The position numbers and the translations under genes are program-made. From an uncultured Saprospiraceae bacterium (GTDB taxonomy: Bacteria; Bacteroidota; Bacteroidia; Chitinophagales; Saprospiraceae), in the NCBI GenBank assembly GCA_937926205.1, contig CALEYL010000076.1:17335-81334 (forward strand): 64,000 nucleotides of DNA. The letters are read 5' to 3'. The notes under the pieces were generated by a model. That model saw nothing but the letters and a program-made list of their open reading frames with translations. It made no database searches and had not been told where the DNA came from. This document shows positions 52,008 to 61,458 of this stretch, one piece after another (position 1 is the stretch's first letter; each line of letters begins with the position of its first letter).

Positions 52008-53198
52008 TTATTCCTTCAGCACTTCAAACTTAGCAATAGCAATCACATCGTCCCAAATAAACTTCATTTCGCCTGTTTTTCCAATTTCTGCTATTTCAAT
52101 TGTAAATTGTTGGGTAATATTTTTGGTTGTATTGACGGGAACAACCACTTGCGCAATTTCCTTGCTTCTATCAGGGTCAGTAGGCCAGGATTTTAAATCG
52201 TTACTAAATATAAGTAACCATTCATTCCTCCTTGGAATGCTATATATACTGTATTTACCCTTTGGAATTGTTGTGTTATTCAGTTTAATATCATTTTGAA
52301 AAGTGAAAACTGTTGGACCGTTTGCACCCGTCCTCCACAAGGTATCATAAGGTACTACACCGCCAAAAATGGTTCTACCACGTTTAAACGGCCTGCCATA
52401 AGTTAGACTAATCTTTGAGCCATGAATTTCGAATTCGGTAGTTTCAGTAGGCGAGGGAATTCCAATTTTCGGCGTTATTGTCATTCTTTTGGCGACCTCA
52501 TCGATATTAATGGGAGGATGGCTGGTTACATAATAATTCCAGGGTGTACCTATTCCATCTACGCCGAGAACTTTTCCAGTTTTATCAATGCCGATTTTGG
52601 AATATTCTAAAAAAGGACCACCAAAAATAATAGTATCCTTATTCAGGAAATGAACCCCAATATCATAAACCCCAATATTATGGTTTATCATTTTTAGGGG
52701 TAGCTCCTGCTTTCCGGACTGCACCAATCGCCTGCAATGCCATTCCATCAGTGAAATAAACGGCACCCAACCGCCAACAAAATCTACTCTTGGAGCCGGA
52801 TGCCTGTAAATTTTTTCATTTGACACGCCTGTAATTGAATTATAGTAGGTACAGGTATCATTTTTACAATTCATGTTTAACCTGTACTCGAACGCACCGG
52901 ACGTTGCGGCAAATGGCAGAGAACTATTTAATGGGTCCATAGCGGAAACATTAAACTCCCTGATGCTGCCATCCGGGTAAAAATGAATACTGAACTCTCC
53001 GATATAATCCTCCGGCACCCGAACGAACGCTTTCCCGTACAAGTGATTATTAATCATGGTATAAGTTTCCACGATCACTGTATCGACACCCATGCGGCCA
53101 ACAAAGGATGCTGTATAAGGCTTGTTGATTTGGCTAAAACTCTTGACTCCAAATAAAATTGAGACAAGCATAACCATGATTTTTGTTGAGTTCATCAT
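52008..53198 (-). CDS. Exported DUF2911-type protein
   Basis: A 396-residue protein with a signal peptide (VMLVSILFGVKSFSQ). The C-terminal ~150 residues match DUF2911: ISLTYGRPFKRGRTIFGGV, VPYDTLWRTGANGPTVFTF, then IPKGKYSIYSIP. The N-terminal ~240 residues are beta-rich and not recognised. The family is widespread in Bacteroidota, with unknown function. The gene is AT-rich like its two neighbours. Confidence 0.8.
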   Translation of the reverse strand: MMNSTKIMVMLVSILFGVKSFSQINKPYTASFVGRMGVDTVIVETYTMINNHLYGKAFVRVPEDYIGEFSIHFYPDGSIREFNVSAMDPLNSSLPFAATSGAFEYRLNMNCKNDTCTYYNSITGVSNEKIYRHPAPRVDFVGGWVPFISLMEWHCRRLVQSGKQELPLKMINHNIGVYDIGVHFLNKDTIIFGGPFLEYSKIGIDKTGKVLGVDGIGTPWNYYVTSHPPINIDEVAKRMTITPKIGIPSPTETTEFEIHGSKISLTYGRPFKRGRTIFGGVVPYDTLWRTGANGPTVFTFQNDIKLNNTTIPKGKYSIYSIPRRNEWLLIFSNDLKSWPTDPDRSKEIAQVVVPVNTTKNITQQFTIEIAEIGKTGEMKFIWDDVIAIAKFEVLKE

Positions 53199-53536
53199 AA
53201 CTTTTATTTCTAAATTTAATTTTATCCTTTGTAATGTGCGTTACGGTGGTGCAAACGCAGTAGCCTTGAATGTTCAAACGAATGCTGGTCTGGTTCAAAC
53301 GGGAGAATCACGCCAAATACTTTTCTCAAATCCCGAGTCTTTTTCAAACAGTGAAAATTTATAGTATCTGCGCACGGCTGTATCTGCGCTGTTTGAGGCT
53401 GGGTTGGCTTTGCGTGTTGGGTTTGCCGCAAATATACGCAGATGCGGTGTTTGTGTCCAGAATGGACCTCTTACCCGACTCCAACGCTTAAAACTAAGCT
53501 AAATCGCTATATTTTCATAGCGACCAGTGCAGAAGT
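53199..53536. other. Non-coding region upstream of the DUF2911 gene
   Basis: About 340 bases with no supported gene. The 70-73-codon frames here (53222-53431 and 53270-53491) have no recognisable features and read as chance frames. The remnant described at 53537-53764 follows. Confidence 0.5.
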
Positions 53537-53764
53537 TTAGAGAATGGAACGGAAAACTGGCAGGGCTGCATAGGTTGATGAATAGGAAGCAATACCACAG
53601 TTGTCGCTGGAACCATCATCGATCAACTCTGCCAGATTAGTTACCAGTCTTTCTGTGCCCGTTAAAGAAATCGTGCGATTTCTGCATCTGGCAATGGGGG
53701 GCGGGTATCTCCCAGTGTAACGGTTATGGTTTCAGTGTCCACGATACTATTATATCCATTTTTG
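53537..53764 (-). pseudogene. Remnant of a secreted HYR-like repeat protein, frameshifted
   Basis: Reading the reverse strand gives GYNSIVDTETITVTLGDT then RPPLPDAEIARF, and, after one frameshift near 53667, ISLTGTERLVTNLAELIDDGS, then SDNCGIASYSSTYAALPVF and a stop at 53539-53537. The combination of VxDTxTxTVTxxDTxPP with ID.GSSDNCGIAS is the repeat unit of HYR/adhesin-type Bacteroidota proteins. No start, signal peptide or sorting domain is present, so this is a decayed fragment. It lies just downstream of the giant secreted protein's terminator. Confidence 0.6.
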
Positions 53765-53795
53765 TGAATAACTCAATCCGAAGATCAAGACTCTG

Positions 53796-53827
53796 AAAAA
53801 AAAATGGCAGCCGGAAACCCGACTGCC
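53796..53827 (-). terminator. Intrinsic terminator of the giant-protein operon
   Basis: On the reverse strand GGCAGTCGG (53827-53819) pairs with CCGGCTGCC (53814-53806), one T-G pair, with a 4-base loop. It is followed by a run of nine T (53804-53796). It lies 30 bases past the giant gene's stop. Confidence 0.9.
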
Positions 53828-53857
53828 GTTCAGTTAAAATGCAAAATCGTTTTTTGT

Positions 53858-56800
53858 TTACGGCCTCAGGCCTGAAGTTTTAGTCAGTACGATGCGTTTG
53901 GTCACTGTGTTTTGTCCCACGTCTACCCGAACGGTGTAGACGCCATCTGCTAAGGTGGACAAATCGATATTTTCAGTCGCTTCGGTCATCGTTGCTGTTC
54001 GTTTGCTGAACACCTGTTCCCCCAGGGCATTGTAAACATAAATGTTCACCTGCTGCCCGGAAAATTCCTCAAAACGCAGGCTTAACCGACCTTCTGTTGG
54101 GTTGGGAAAGACGTCCACATCCCAGGCCGGATGCAGGCCATTGTTTGATGAAACCGGCAGGACTCCGGCGACACTTAGCGTCTGATCTGGCTTCGTAAAG
54201 GTAACGTTGTCAAAGGTTGCGGTCGTGATTACATTGGTGTTGATGCTTTCTGAAAACAATCCGGCATAAATGCAACCATTCATGTTGATGGTGGCAGAGA
54301 AGGCATAACTCCAGTTGATGCCGTCAATAGCGGTGTATCCGATGAAGTTGTTGCCATTTCGTACGAGCCGCAACCAGGTATGCTGCGGGCGGAAGTAGTT
54401 TAGGCTGTTTACGGCGCCATTGGTGGTCATTCTGATTTCCCGGCGGATGTTGTTGTTGCCCTGCATTTTGAGGGCCACTTTCCTGGAGCCTGGACTGAGG
54501 GATTCGCGCAGCATGATGCCCGCCCATCCGCCGCCGGATACATTTTGCACCCGTGCTACGATTTCGCCGTTTCCGCAAAGTTCCTGATAGACTGCATAGA
54601 GTTTATCGCTGCTGGAAGTTGAAAATCCTGAGGCATTGATGGTAAATACATCATCGGACTCCTGAAAACAAGGCGGATAAGAGGCGCTGCCGTTGGAGCC
54701 GCCAATGTCTGCAGTATGCCAGTTGGCAAGCTCTGAGTTGGTCACATCGTCGATGGCGTCGTTGCAGTCGTTGTCTTTGTTGTCGCAAATTTCTTCAGCG
54801 CCTGGATACATTTCATTGTCATTGTCATTGCAGTCGATGTCGGTGGTGTTGATGAGTTCATCCGCTGTTTTATAGCCATCCGGACGCTCACAGGCAATCA
54901 GGGTTGCCATGCCGGAGTAACCGTCGTTATCGCCATCAACGTACCAGGTCTGTCCGGGGAATTCGGCTGCGTCGCTGTCATCGCAATCTGTGTTGTCAGC
55001 CAGATAGCCATCCGGCGCGGAGCAGGCCATGACGAAAACCGCCGGATCGCCGTAACCGTCGCCATCGCTGTCGGCGTAGAAGGTGCTTTGCAGGCCTTCG
55101 TCCGTCTGGCCGTCGCAGTTGTCGTCGATGCCGTTGCAGGTCTCGGTGGCGTCGGGCTTGATGTTTTCGTTGGTATCGTCGCAGTCGATGTCGGTGGTGT
55201 TGATGAGATCATCCGCTGTTTTATAGCCATTCGGACGCTCACAGGCAATCAGGGTCGCTATGCCGGGGTAACCATCGTCATCGCCGTCAGGGTACCAGGT
55301 CTGACCGGGGAATTCGGCTGCGTCGCTGTCATCGCAATCTGTGTTGTCAGCCAGATAGCCATCCGGCGCGGAGCAGGCCATGACGAAAACCGCCGGATCG
55401 CCGTAGCCGTCGCCATCGCTGTCGGCGTAGAAGGTGCTTTGCACGCCTTCGTCCGTCTGACCGTCGCAGTTGTCGTCTAAGCCGTTGCAGGTCTCCGTAA
55501 CCGAAGGGTTAATAGAGGCATCGGTGTCGTTGCAGTCGATGTCGGTGGTATTGACCAGTTCGCCGGCCAGTTTGAAGCCGTTGGGGCGGCTGCAACTGGA
55601 TGCGATAATGCCGGTCGTATAGTTATCGCCGTCCAGGTCTTCATACCAGGTTTGGAGCATGAACACCGCCAGGTCGTTGTCGTCGCAGTCGATTTGGGTG
55701 GTGTTGATCAACTCGCCGGCCAGTTTGTATCCGTCCGGGCGCTCGCAGCTGATCAGGACCGAACCGCCAAAGTAGCCGTCGTTATCAAAGTCGCTGTACC
55801 AGGCCTGGCCGGGGAATTCGTCGGCGTCGTTGTCGTCGCAGTCAGTGTTGTCGCTGACATAATTGGTCCCACAGCCACCGGGGAATAGCTGACTGTTGGC
55901 AGCATCGCCGTAGCCGTCACCGTCGTTGTCAAGGTAGCAGGGAAAACCTAGCAATGTCACATCGAAGCAAAAATCAGCTGTAATACTACATCCATCCTCT
56001 GAATTACAGGCTGGGTGAACGTAAACATAGTAGGTAGTGCCTGATACCGTGGGAACCATGACATGTGCACCTCCACCTTGGTAATCGTCTCCCGTTACAC
56101 AACTGTAAGTGCCACAAGAACCTGAATAAACGTTTACTTGTGGATCCCACACACCCTGGACATGTGGGAAGAAAAGATCCCAGGTTTGGCCGTCTCCCTG
56201 GAAGGTATACCATACACCTTGCCCTTGAGCACTGTTAGCTGCATCACAATCGGCCCCCCCATTGGGTAGGTCGGCGTCGGCACCAATCGTGGTTCCGCAG
56301 TAGCTGGCGGTAACGGCAGGAAGTGTGATGGCTTCGTCACAATGGTCGTTAACAGGCGGTGGTGGAGGACAAATAATCTGGAAGTTGTGGGACATAGAAG
56401 AGGTAGATCCCGCATCCAGTTTGATATAGTATTCAACACCTGCTGTCAATGGACCAAAAGTGTTTGTCGTAGGTCCCCCAGCAATAGGGGAAATGCAGGT
56501 CCATCCAGTCTCGGAACATCCGTTTGCAGCCATCTTGTAAGAGTAGTCTACGTAGTTACCACTACCGGAATTTACCTGCAGGGTATGCACACCACTGATG
56601 GTGGGGGTATAGCTGTAAATGATTTCCCGGCCAGGGGTGGGGAGGTTACAAGTACCTGAGTTCCATGTGCCGGAACCTGAAAAGTTTGCAGTAGTAGGTA
56701 TATCGCAGTCCAGAGTGGTGATGCAGGAGCATGGGGCGAAACCTTCGTCAATCTGACCGTCACAGTTATCGTCGATGCCGTTGCAGATTTCGATGATGTC

Positions 56801-59800
56801 GGGGTTCACGTCGGCATTACCGTCGTCGCAGTCCCCGTCATTCATGCTGAACCCATCATTATCGGCGTCAACACAATAGGTGACCACTTCGGCCTGGCTG
56901 TCGCAGCCTGTATTGTTGTTGTTAATGTAAATGACATTGCCCACGGCGCCGGGTGTTTCCAATAAATAATGGATGCCGCAGCAGTCGCTAAGGCCGGCGT
57001 TGTTGGTGACGTCGAGGCGGTTCGCTACGGATGTTACATTGGACAACCCGTCGAGGTCTGTCAGTTGGGGGTTTGAACTGATGTTCACTTCGCCCCCGAT
57101 GGAGGTGATATTGACGAGGCCATCCAGGTTGGCCAAATTGGAATTATTATAAAAATTCAAGTCACCGACAACCGAACTGAGGCCATTCAAAGCATCTACC
57201 TGCACCAAATTGTCATTATTGGAGATGGTAATTTCGCCGCCCACGGAATTGATGTTTTCCAAACCATCCAAATTGGGCAGAGCATCGCAATTAAGAACCT
57301 GGAGTGACCCACCAACACTGGTGAGATTCGTCAATGGGGACAAATCGGTGATAGAACTACTATTGTAAAAAAGGAGGTTTCCGGTAATGCTGGTGTAGCA
57401 GCCCAGCCAGGCATCAATTTCAGACTGATCGGAAAAAGTGACGCTTCCAACGTACGTCAGGCCACTCAGCCCCTCATCCACCGTGCCATCACAATTGTTG
57501 TCGATGCCATCGCATATTTCCGCATTGCCGGGGAAACTAGCGCCATTGCTGTCATCGCAATCAGTGTTGTCCTCTACATAACCAGCAGGTGCAGCGCAGT
57601 CCATCACGGAAACCGCCGGGTCGCCGTAGTCGTCACCGTCCGCGTCGGCATAATAAGTAGTTAAATTACAGCTAGTGGCCAGCGTCCATTTAGAAAAGGC
57701 ATCCACGTTTTCGGTCTCCACCCAGTTGGCCGTTGCATTTTTGGCACTGGCAGCATAATAGCTCCAATCTGAGCCATTGAAACGGAAGGGGGTCATGTCA
57801 GCCTCCACAATGCCGTTGAGTTCATGGTCGAGATAGCTGAAGCGCACCGTGGCATCCAGCCCGGAGTTGTTGGCCGGGGAGATGTCGTAGTAGCGGAGAA
57901 TGCTCATTTCACCGTTAACATTCTGGGCCACGTGCCCCCGATGGATGGTGGTCGAACCGAGGTTGGCGGAAGAGGTAATGGTCGCCCCGATATTCCCTGG
58001 GTTGACTGCAGCTGGTGCATTCAGGTCAACAGTCTTTTTCACCACGCCAGCGTAGGTACCAAAAGGAGGGAAGGTACTGTAAATGTAGCTGGCAGGGCCT
58101 TCTCCGCTGATGGAGCCGTTGCCGGTAAGTTCCAGGTCCTTGCCATACAAATTGAATTTGCCGGAAACCATGGCCAATTCATTGGAGACAGTAATGGCTG
58201 TAAGAAGACGGAATTCACCCGATGGTTTGTCAATCACCAGGTTATAGAAATTCATGGGGTCTGAAGATATGGATTGGGTACCCGTTCCGGAAAAGGTAAC
58301 TGTAGAAGTGCCGGGATTAAAGGTGCCACCGACAAGACTAAAACTAGAAGAAGCTCCTGAGAAGATATAATGCCCGTCCCCTTGAACCGATACATTAGGT
58401 GCTATGCCAAAGCCAAGGCCCGTTACCGTAAGCGTGCCGTTATTGGTTATGCTTGTTCCGGAGTTTGGATTAAAAGGCAGCAAGAAAGTGCTGGTCAGGG
58501 ATCTGCCACTGGGAATTATCAGGTTTCCTGAGTTGAGATTCAGGGAATTGGTCACCGTTACATCGGTATTGATCGTCACCTGATTATTGGATGGTTTATC
58601 GATCACCAGGTCGTAAAAGCTGAGCGGAGAATTCCCAATCATGCGATTCCCGATAACATCCAGGGTAACGAGAGATGTACCTGGCAGGAAAGTGCCGCCG
58701 TTGTCGACCAGGAAGTTTCCGCTCAGGGAATATTCACCGTTCCCTTGTGCCGTGGCCCCGGATCCTACCAAAAAGTTGCCTGCCAGGGTAAGGCTACCAT
58801 GATTGGTCAGCGTAGCTCCGTCTTTCAGGTCAAGGGATTTGCCCAAACCTGCCGTTGCCGCAGCGACCAAAGGATCGTTGGTTACCGGATAAATGATCAC
58901 ATCGTCTGTAGCGGTAGGCACACCACTGGGTGCCCAGTTTTCAGCCGTGGCCCAGTCGCTGTCAGCACAGCCTGTCCATATTTTTTTATTTAAGAAACTA
59001 CCGGGAAAGGAAACGGGCGCATTGCCGTTATCGGCGGTGAAGGTGCCCGCATTGTAAAGTATAGTGCCGTTGTTGGTCTCGATGTTGCTGCCGTCAGTGG
59101 ACTCCTGGAGGATGGTGCCGCTATTGGTGAAGCTGTTGCTGGGATCTATTATACCTTTTTCAAAAAGGTGGATAACCGCACTGCAGGTACTATTTGAAAA
59201 AACAGGTCCTGCTCCACCGCTACCATTTCTGATGGCGTCGTCGGTTATACTTCCATTTTCCCCTATTTTGAGCTGCCCACTGTTGGTGAAAGAACCATTA
59301 ACATTAAATATTCCATTTCTTCCTGCCCGGACAATATTAATAGTTGCTGTTGAGAAATTATTGAAGGTACCGTGGTTTTGAATGCCGTCGTTTCCCGTGG
59401 TAGCGACCGAACCAATGGTTAGGTTACCTTCATTGTTGAAAACAGCCTGGTATTCCACGCTTCCATTAAGAATGCCTACAAGAGCTATTTGATCGATAAA
59501 AATGTCTCCCCCCACCTTGTTATACATGGAACCGTTAACCACAATGCCGACATCTCCTTGTATGCCCGATCCCCCTAAGCCTCCCAGGAACATGTCTCCA
59601 AAATTCTCAAAAGTAGAATTGGACTGAACAAAAATCCCATATTCGGCTGATTGCCAGATGGAAAGAACACCGCTGGCATTATTCCTGAAGGTGGCAGAAG
59701 CAATGGTCCGGACTCCGTCAATGCCAATATTACCGAACTCTCCCAGCCTGATCTCCCCATTGTTGGTGAAGGTGCCTCCATTGCATTGAATCCCGTCCCC

Positions 59801-61399
59801 AAAGATTTGACTGATTTTGATAACGCCATTCGTATAGTTAGTGAAGCTACCAGAATTATTGATCCCCTGAGCGTTGGTGTTTCTTATATATAGGAGGCCG
59901 GAATTGGAAAAAGAACAGCCAGAGCCGTTTAGAATCCCATCATCTCCAATCTGGCTACTTGCCGTACCGATGTTAATGGTACCTCCATTTTGATTGGTAA
60001 AAGTACCGTTCGATTTATTCCAGATACCGTATCGGCCCATGCCATATATATTGATTACCGCGCCAAACGTGTTGAGGAAGGAGCCGCCCGCATTCAGGAT
60101 TCCATCATCGTTACTGCCTCCTACCGGGGAAATATTGATGGTGCCGTTATCATTGGTTATCGTACCATAGTTAGAAATGCCGTTAGAGTTGTAGGGGTGC
60201 AAATTCAAGGTAGCATTTGGCTGAAGCGTCAGCTCTCCACCGCTTAAAACCCGGACGAATCTTGCATTTGCCGGAGCATAATGCCAAATGTATGGGGCAT
60301 TGGCGGCTGCATTAATATCGACGATATCATTACTACCGGGCACTTTTGCGGGCGACCAGTTGCCGCTAAGGTGCCAGTCGTGAGAAACAGCTCCTGTCCA
60401 TGTGATGGTGGCGCTTTCGAAGGTATAGTCCACGTGTCCGTTCACGGAGTTGCCTCCTCCGTTAGCACCTGCTGTCTTGGTGCTGCTGATGTCATAGGTT
60501 GAGTTAGCGTAGCTGCCGCCGCCACCACCGTTATCAGGGGTGCCGCCCCCGCCGCCGCCTGAATAACCGCCCCCGCCGCCACCGCCATAATAGCCACTGC
60601 CGCCGCCACCACCAAAACCATAGCCGCCCGTACCCTCAGTACCAACTCCGCCGCCACCACCACCCGGAAGACCGGCCTCTCCACCAACCCCCCCATTAGG
60701 GCCTGCGCCAACACCGTCACTATACGCACCGCCACCGCCATCGCCATGGTTTTCAAAGACAGGACCAGCGGTACCGCCATTACCATTGGTACCTCCTGAG
60801 CCCGAATTGTTGCCTTCTCCATCACCGCCGCTCTCTGATGAACGGCCTCCCTGGCCTAATTGGCTATCAATACAACTAAAAAAGGCATTGCCCTGATGAG
60901 CACCGCCACCGCCGCCGGCAACGGCGAGTATGGTCCAATCATCGGAAGCTGATGCCCGATACAAAACGGCAGTACCACCACCGCCGCCACCGGTTGTATT
61001 ATTAGAACCACCAACCGCTTTGTCTTCTCCATGTTTCCCGACAATAAAGCGGATAGTCCCTCCGGGGTGGAGCTCGTTGGCGCCATTACCTATCCAAAAT
61101 ACAGCTTCAGTGGTAGCGCCTGCCCCGCCATTACTTTTACACGGGTCTCCACCTGAAGTTCCGGCCTCGGCATAACCGCCATCTCCTCCCCGGAGAGTAA
61201 AACTGATGGAATTGTAACTGGTGCTGGAAGGAATAATGTAGTCCTGTGCGCTGCCGAACTCTTGGGACGAACCATTGGCATTGATGGTATGGGTGCTGCC
61301 GTTGTCGTTCAGCGTTTGGGCCGATATGTTAACGGTCGGGCCAAATATGTAGATGAGTGCCAGAGCGATTGTCAGGAAGAAAGATGGTAAGTTTTTCAT
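53858..61399 (-). CDS. Giant secreted multidomain protein: ALK-like Gly-rich, beta-solenoid, L-domain-like, MopE repeats, T9SS
   Basis: A 2513-residue exported protein (signal FFLTIALALIYIFG, ending ISAQ). Domains: ~70-320 glycine-rich, with LAVAGGGGGAHQGN and GGGGGGGYSGGGGGG resembling the ALK/LTK-type Gly-rich fold; ~400-770 beta-solenoid (GI.N.GTFTN.G.I.I units); ~805-1233 autotransporter-like beta-repeats; ~1253-1307 MopE-type motif (DNTDCDDSN, EICDGIDNNCDGTVDEG); ~1313-1486 receptor-L-domain-like repeats (VGGEITISNNDNLVQVDAL); ~1507-1553 second MopE; ~1560-1823 pre-peptidase-C-like sandwiches; ~1826-2220 MopE repeats, including two near-identical 117-residue copies; ~2228-2403 DUF1349-like sandwich (GGGWAGIMLRESLSPGSRK); and ~2426-2513 type-A T9SS domain (VFPNPTEGRLSL). 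MopE motifs bind Ca-like metals. It is probably a cell-surface adhesin or matrix protein. ATG 61399 starts the signal; an ATG at 61462 overlaps the methyltransferase stop (ATGA). Confidence 0.88.
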   Translation of the reverse strand: MKNLPSFFLTIALALIYIFGPTVNISAQTLNDNGSTHTINANGSSQEFGSAQDYIIPSSTSYNSISFTLRGGDGGYAEAGTSGGDPCKSNGGAGATTEAVFWIGNGANELHPGGTIRFIVGKHGEDKAVGGSNNTTGGGGGGTAVLYRASASDDWTILAVAGGGGGAHQGNAFFSCIDSQLGQGGRSSESGGDGEGNNSGSGGTNGNGGTAGPVFENHGDGGGGAYSDGVGAGPNGGVGGEAGLPGGGGGGVGTEGTGGYGFGGGGGSGYYGGGGGGGYSGGGGGGTPDNGGGGGSYANSTYDISSTKTAGANGGGNSVNGHVDYTFESATITWTGAVSHDWHLSGNWSPAKVPGSNDIVDINAAANAPYIWHYAPANARFVRVLSGGELTLQPNATLNLHPYNSNGISNYGTITNDNGTINISPVGGSNDDGILNAGGSFLNTFGAVINIYGMGRYGIWNKSNGTFTNQNGGTINIGTASSQIGDDGILNGSGCSFSNSGLLYIRNTNAQGINNSGSFTNYTNGVIKISQIFGDGIQCNGGTFTNNGEIRLGEFGNIGIDGVRTIASATFRNNASGVLSIWQSAEYGIFVQSNSTFENFGDMFLGGLGGSGIQGDVGIVVNGSMYNKVGGDIFIDQIALVGILNGSVEYQAVFNNEGNLTIGSVATTGNDGIQNHGTFNNFSTATINIVRAGRNGIFNVNGSFTNSGQLKIGENGSITDDAIRNGSGGAGPVFSNSTCSAVIHLFEKGIIDPSNSFTNSGTILQESTDGSNIETNNGTILYNAGTFTADNGNAPVSFPGSFLNKKIWTGCADSDWATAENWAPSGVPTATDDVIIYPVTNDPLVAAATAGLGKSLDLKDGATLTNHGSLTLAGNFLVGSGATAQGNGEYSLSGNFLVDNGGTFLPGTSLVTLDVIGNRMIGNSPLSFYDLVIDKPSNNQVTINTDVTVTNSLNLNSGNLIIPSGRSLTSTFLLPFNPNSGTSITNNGTLTVTGLGFGIAPNVSVQGDGHYIFSGASSSFSLVGGTFNPGTSTVTFSGTGTQSISSDPMNFYNLVIDKPSGEFRLLTAITVSNELAMVSGKFNLYGKDLELTGNGSISGEGPASYIYSTFPPFGTYAGVVKKTVDLNAPAAVNPGNIGATITSSANLGSTTIHRGHVAQNVNGEMSILRYYDISPANNSGLDATVRFSYLDHELNGIVEADMTPFRFNGSDWSYYAASAKNATANWVETENVDAFSKWTLATSCNLTTYYADADGDDYGDPAVSVMDCAAPAGYVEDNTDCDDSNGASFPGNAEICDGIDNNCDGTVDEGLSGLTYVGSVTFSDQSEIDAWLGCYTSITGNLLFYNSSSITDLSPLTNLTSVGGSLQVLNCDALPNLDGLENINSVGGEITISNNDNLVQVDALNGLSSVVGDLNFYNNSNLANLDGLVNITSIGGEVNISSNPQLTDLDGLSNVTSVANRLDVTNNAGLSDCCGIHYLLETPGAVGNVIYINNNNTGCDSQAEVVTYCVDADNDGFSMNDGDCDDGNADVNPDIIEICNGIDDNCDGQIDEGFAPCSCITTLDCDIPTTANFSGSGTWNSGTCNLPTPGREIIYSYTPTISGVHTLQVNSGSGNYVDYSYKMAANGCSETGWTCISPIAGGPTTNTFGPLTAGVEYYIKLDAGSTSSMSHNFQIICPPPPPVNDHCDEAITLPAVTASYCGTTIGADADLPNGGADCDAANSAQGQGVWYTFQGDGQTWDLFFPHVQGVWDPQVNVYSGSCGTYSCVTGDDYQGGGAHVMVPTVSGTTYYVYVHPACNSEDGCSITADFCFDVTLLGFPCYLDNDGDGYGDAANSQLFPGGCGTNYVSDNTDCDDNDADEFPGQAWYSDFDNDGYFGGSVLISCERPDGYKLAGELINTTQIDCDDNDLAVFMLQTWYEDLDGDNYTTGIIASSCSRPNGFKLAGELVNTTDIDCNDTDASINPSVTETCNGLDDNCDGQTDEGVQSTFYADSDGDGYGDPAVFVMACSAPDGYLADNTDCDDSDAAEFPGQTWYPDGDDDGYPGIATLIACERPNGYKTADDLINTTDIDCDDTNENIKPDATETCNGIDDNCDGQTDEGLQSTFYADSDGDGYGDPAVFVMACSAPDGYLADNTDCDDSDAAEFPGQTWYVDGDNDGYSGMATLIACERPDGYKTADELINTTDIDCNDNDNEMYPGAEEICDNKDNDCNDAIDDVTNSELANWHTADIGGSNGSASYPPCFQESDDVFTINASGFSTSSSDKLYAVYQELCGNGEIVARVQNVSGGGWAGIMLRESLSPGSRKVALKMQGNNNIRREIRMTTNGAVNSLNYFRPQHTWLRLVRNGNNFIGYTAIDGINWSYAFSATINMNGCIYAGLFSESINTNVITTATFDNVTFTKPDQTLSVAGVLPVSSNNGLHPAWDVDVFPNPTEGRLSLRFEEFSGQQVNIYVYNALGEQVFSKRTATMTEATENIDLSTLADGVYTVRVDVGQNTVTKRIVLTKTSGLRP
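54836..55537. repeat. Near-identical 351-bp tandem duplication within the giant gene
   Basis: Copies 54836-55186 and 55187-55537 are almost identical over most of their length and encode two 117-residue MopE-bearing units. Their similarity at DNA level points to recent duplication or gene conversion; the third unit (from 55538) has diverged. Confidence 0.9.
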
Positions 61400-61458
61400 A
61401 ATTGAATGATTGGTAGTGGTTGAATTCTTTCTGATTGTCATAAATTTCAAAAAGCAGT

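Noticed and set aside
53222..53491. Two 69-73-codon frames in the gap after the DUF2911 gene
   Set aside because: They overlap each other on opposite strands, have no signal, domain or clear start context, and were not called as genes.
60440..61190. GC-rich triplet repeats that look like a simple-sequence tract
   Set aside because: They encode the glycine-rich domain of the giant protein in frame, so they are coding, not a separate repeat element.
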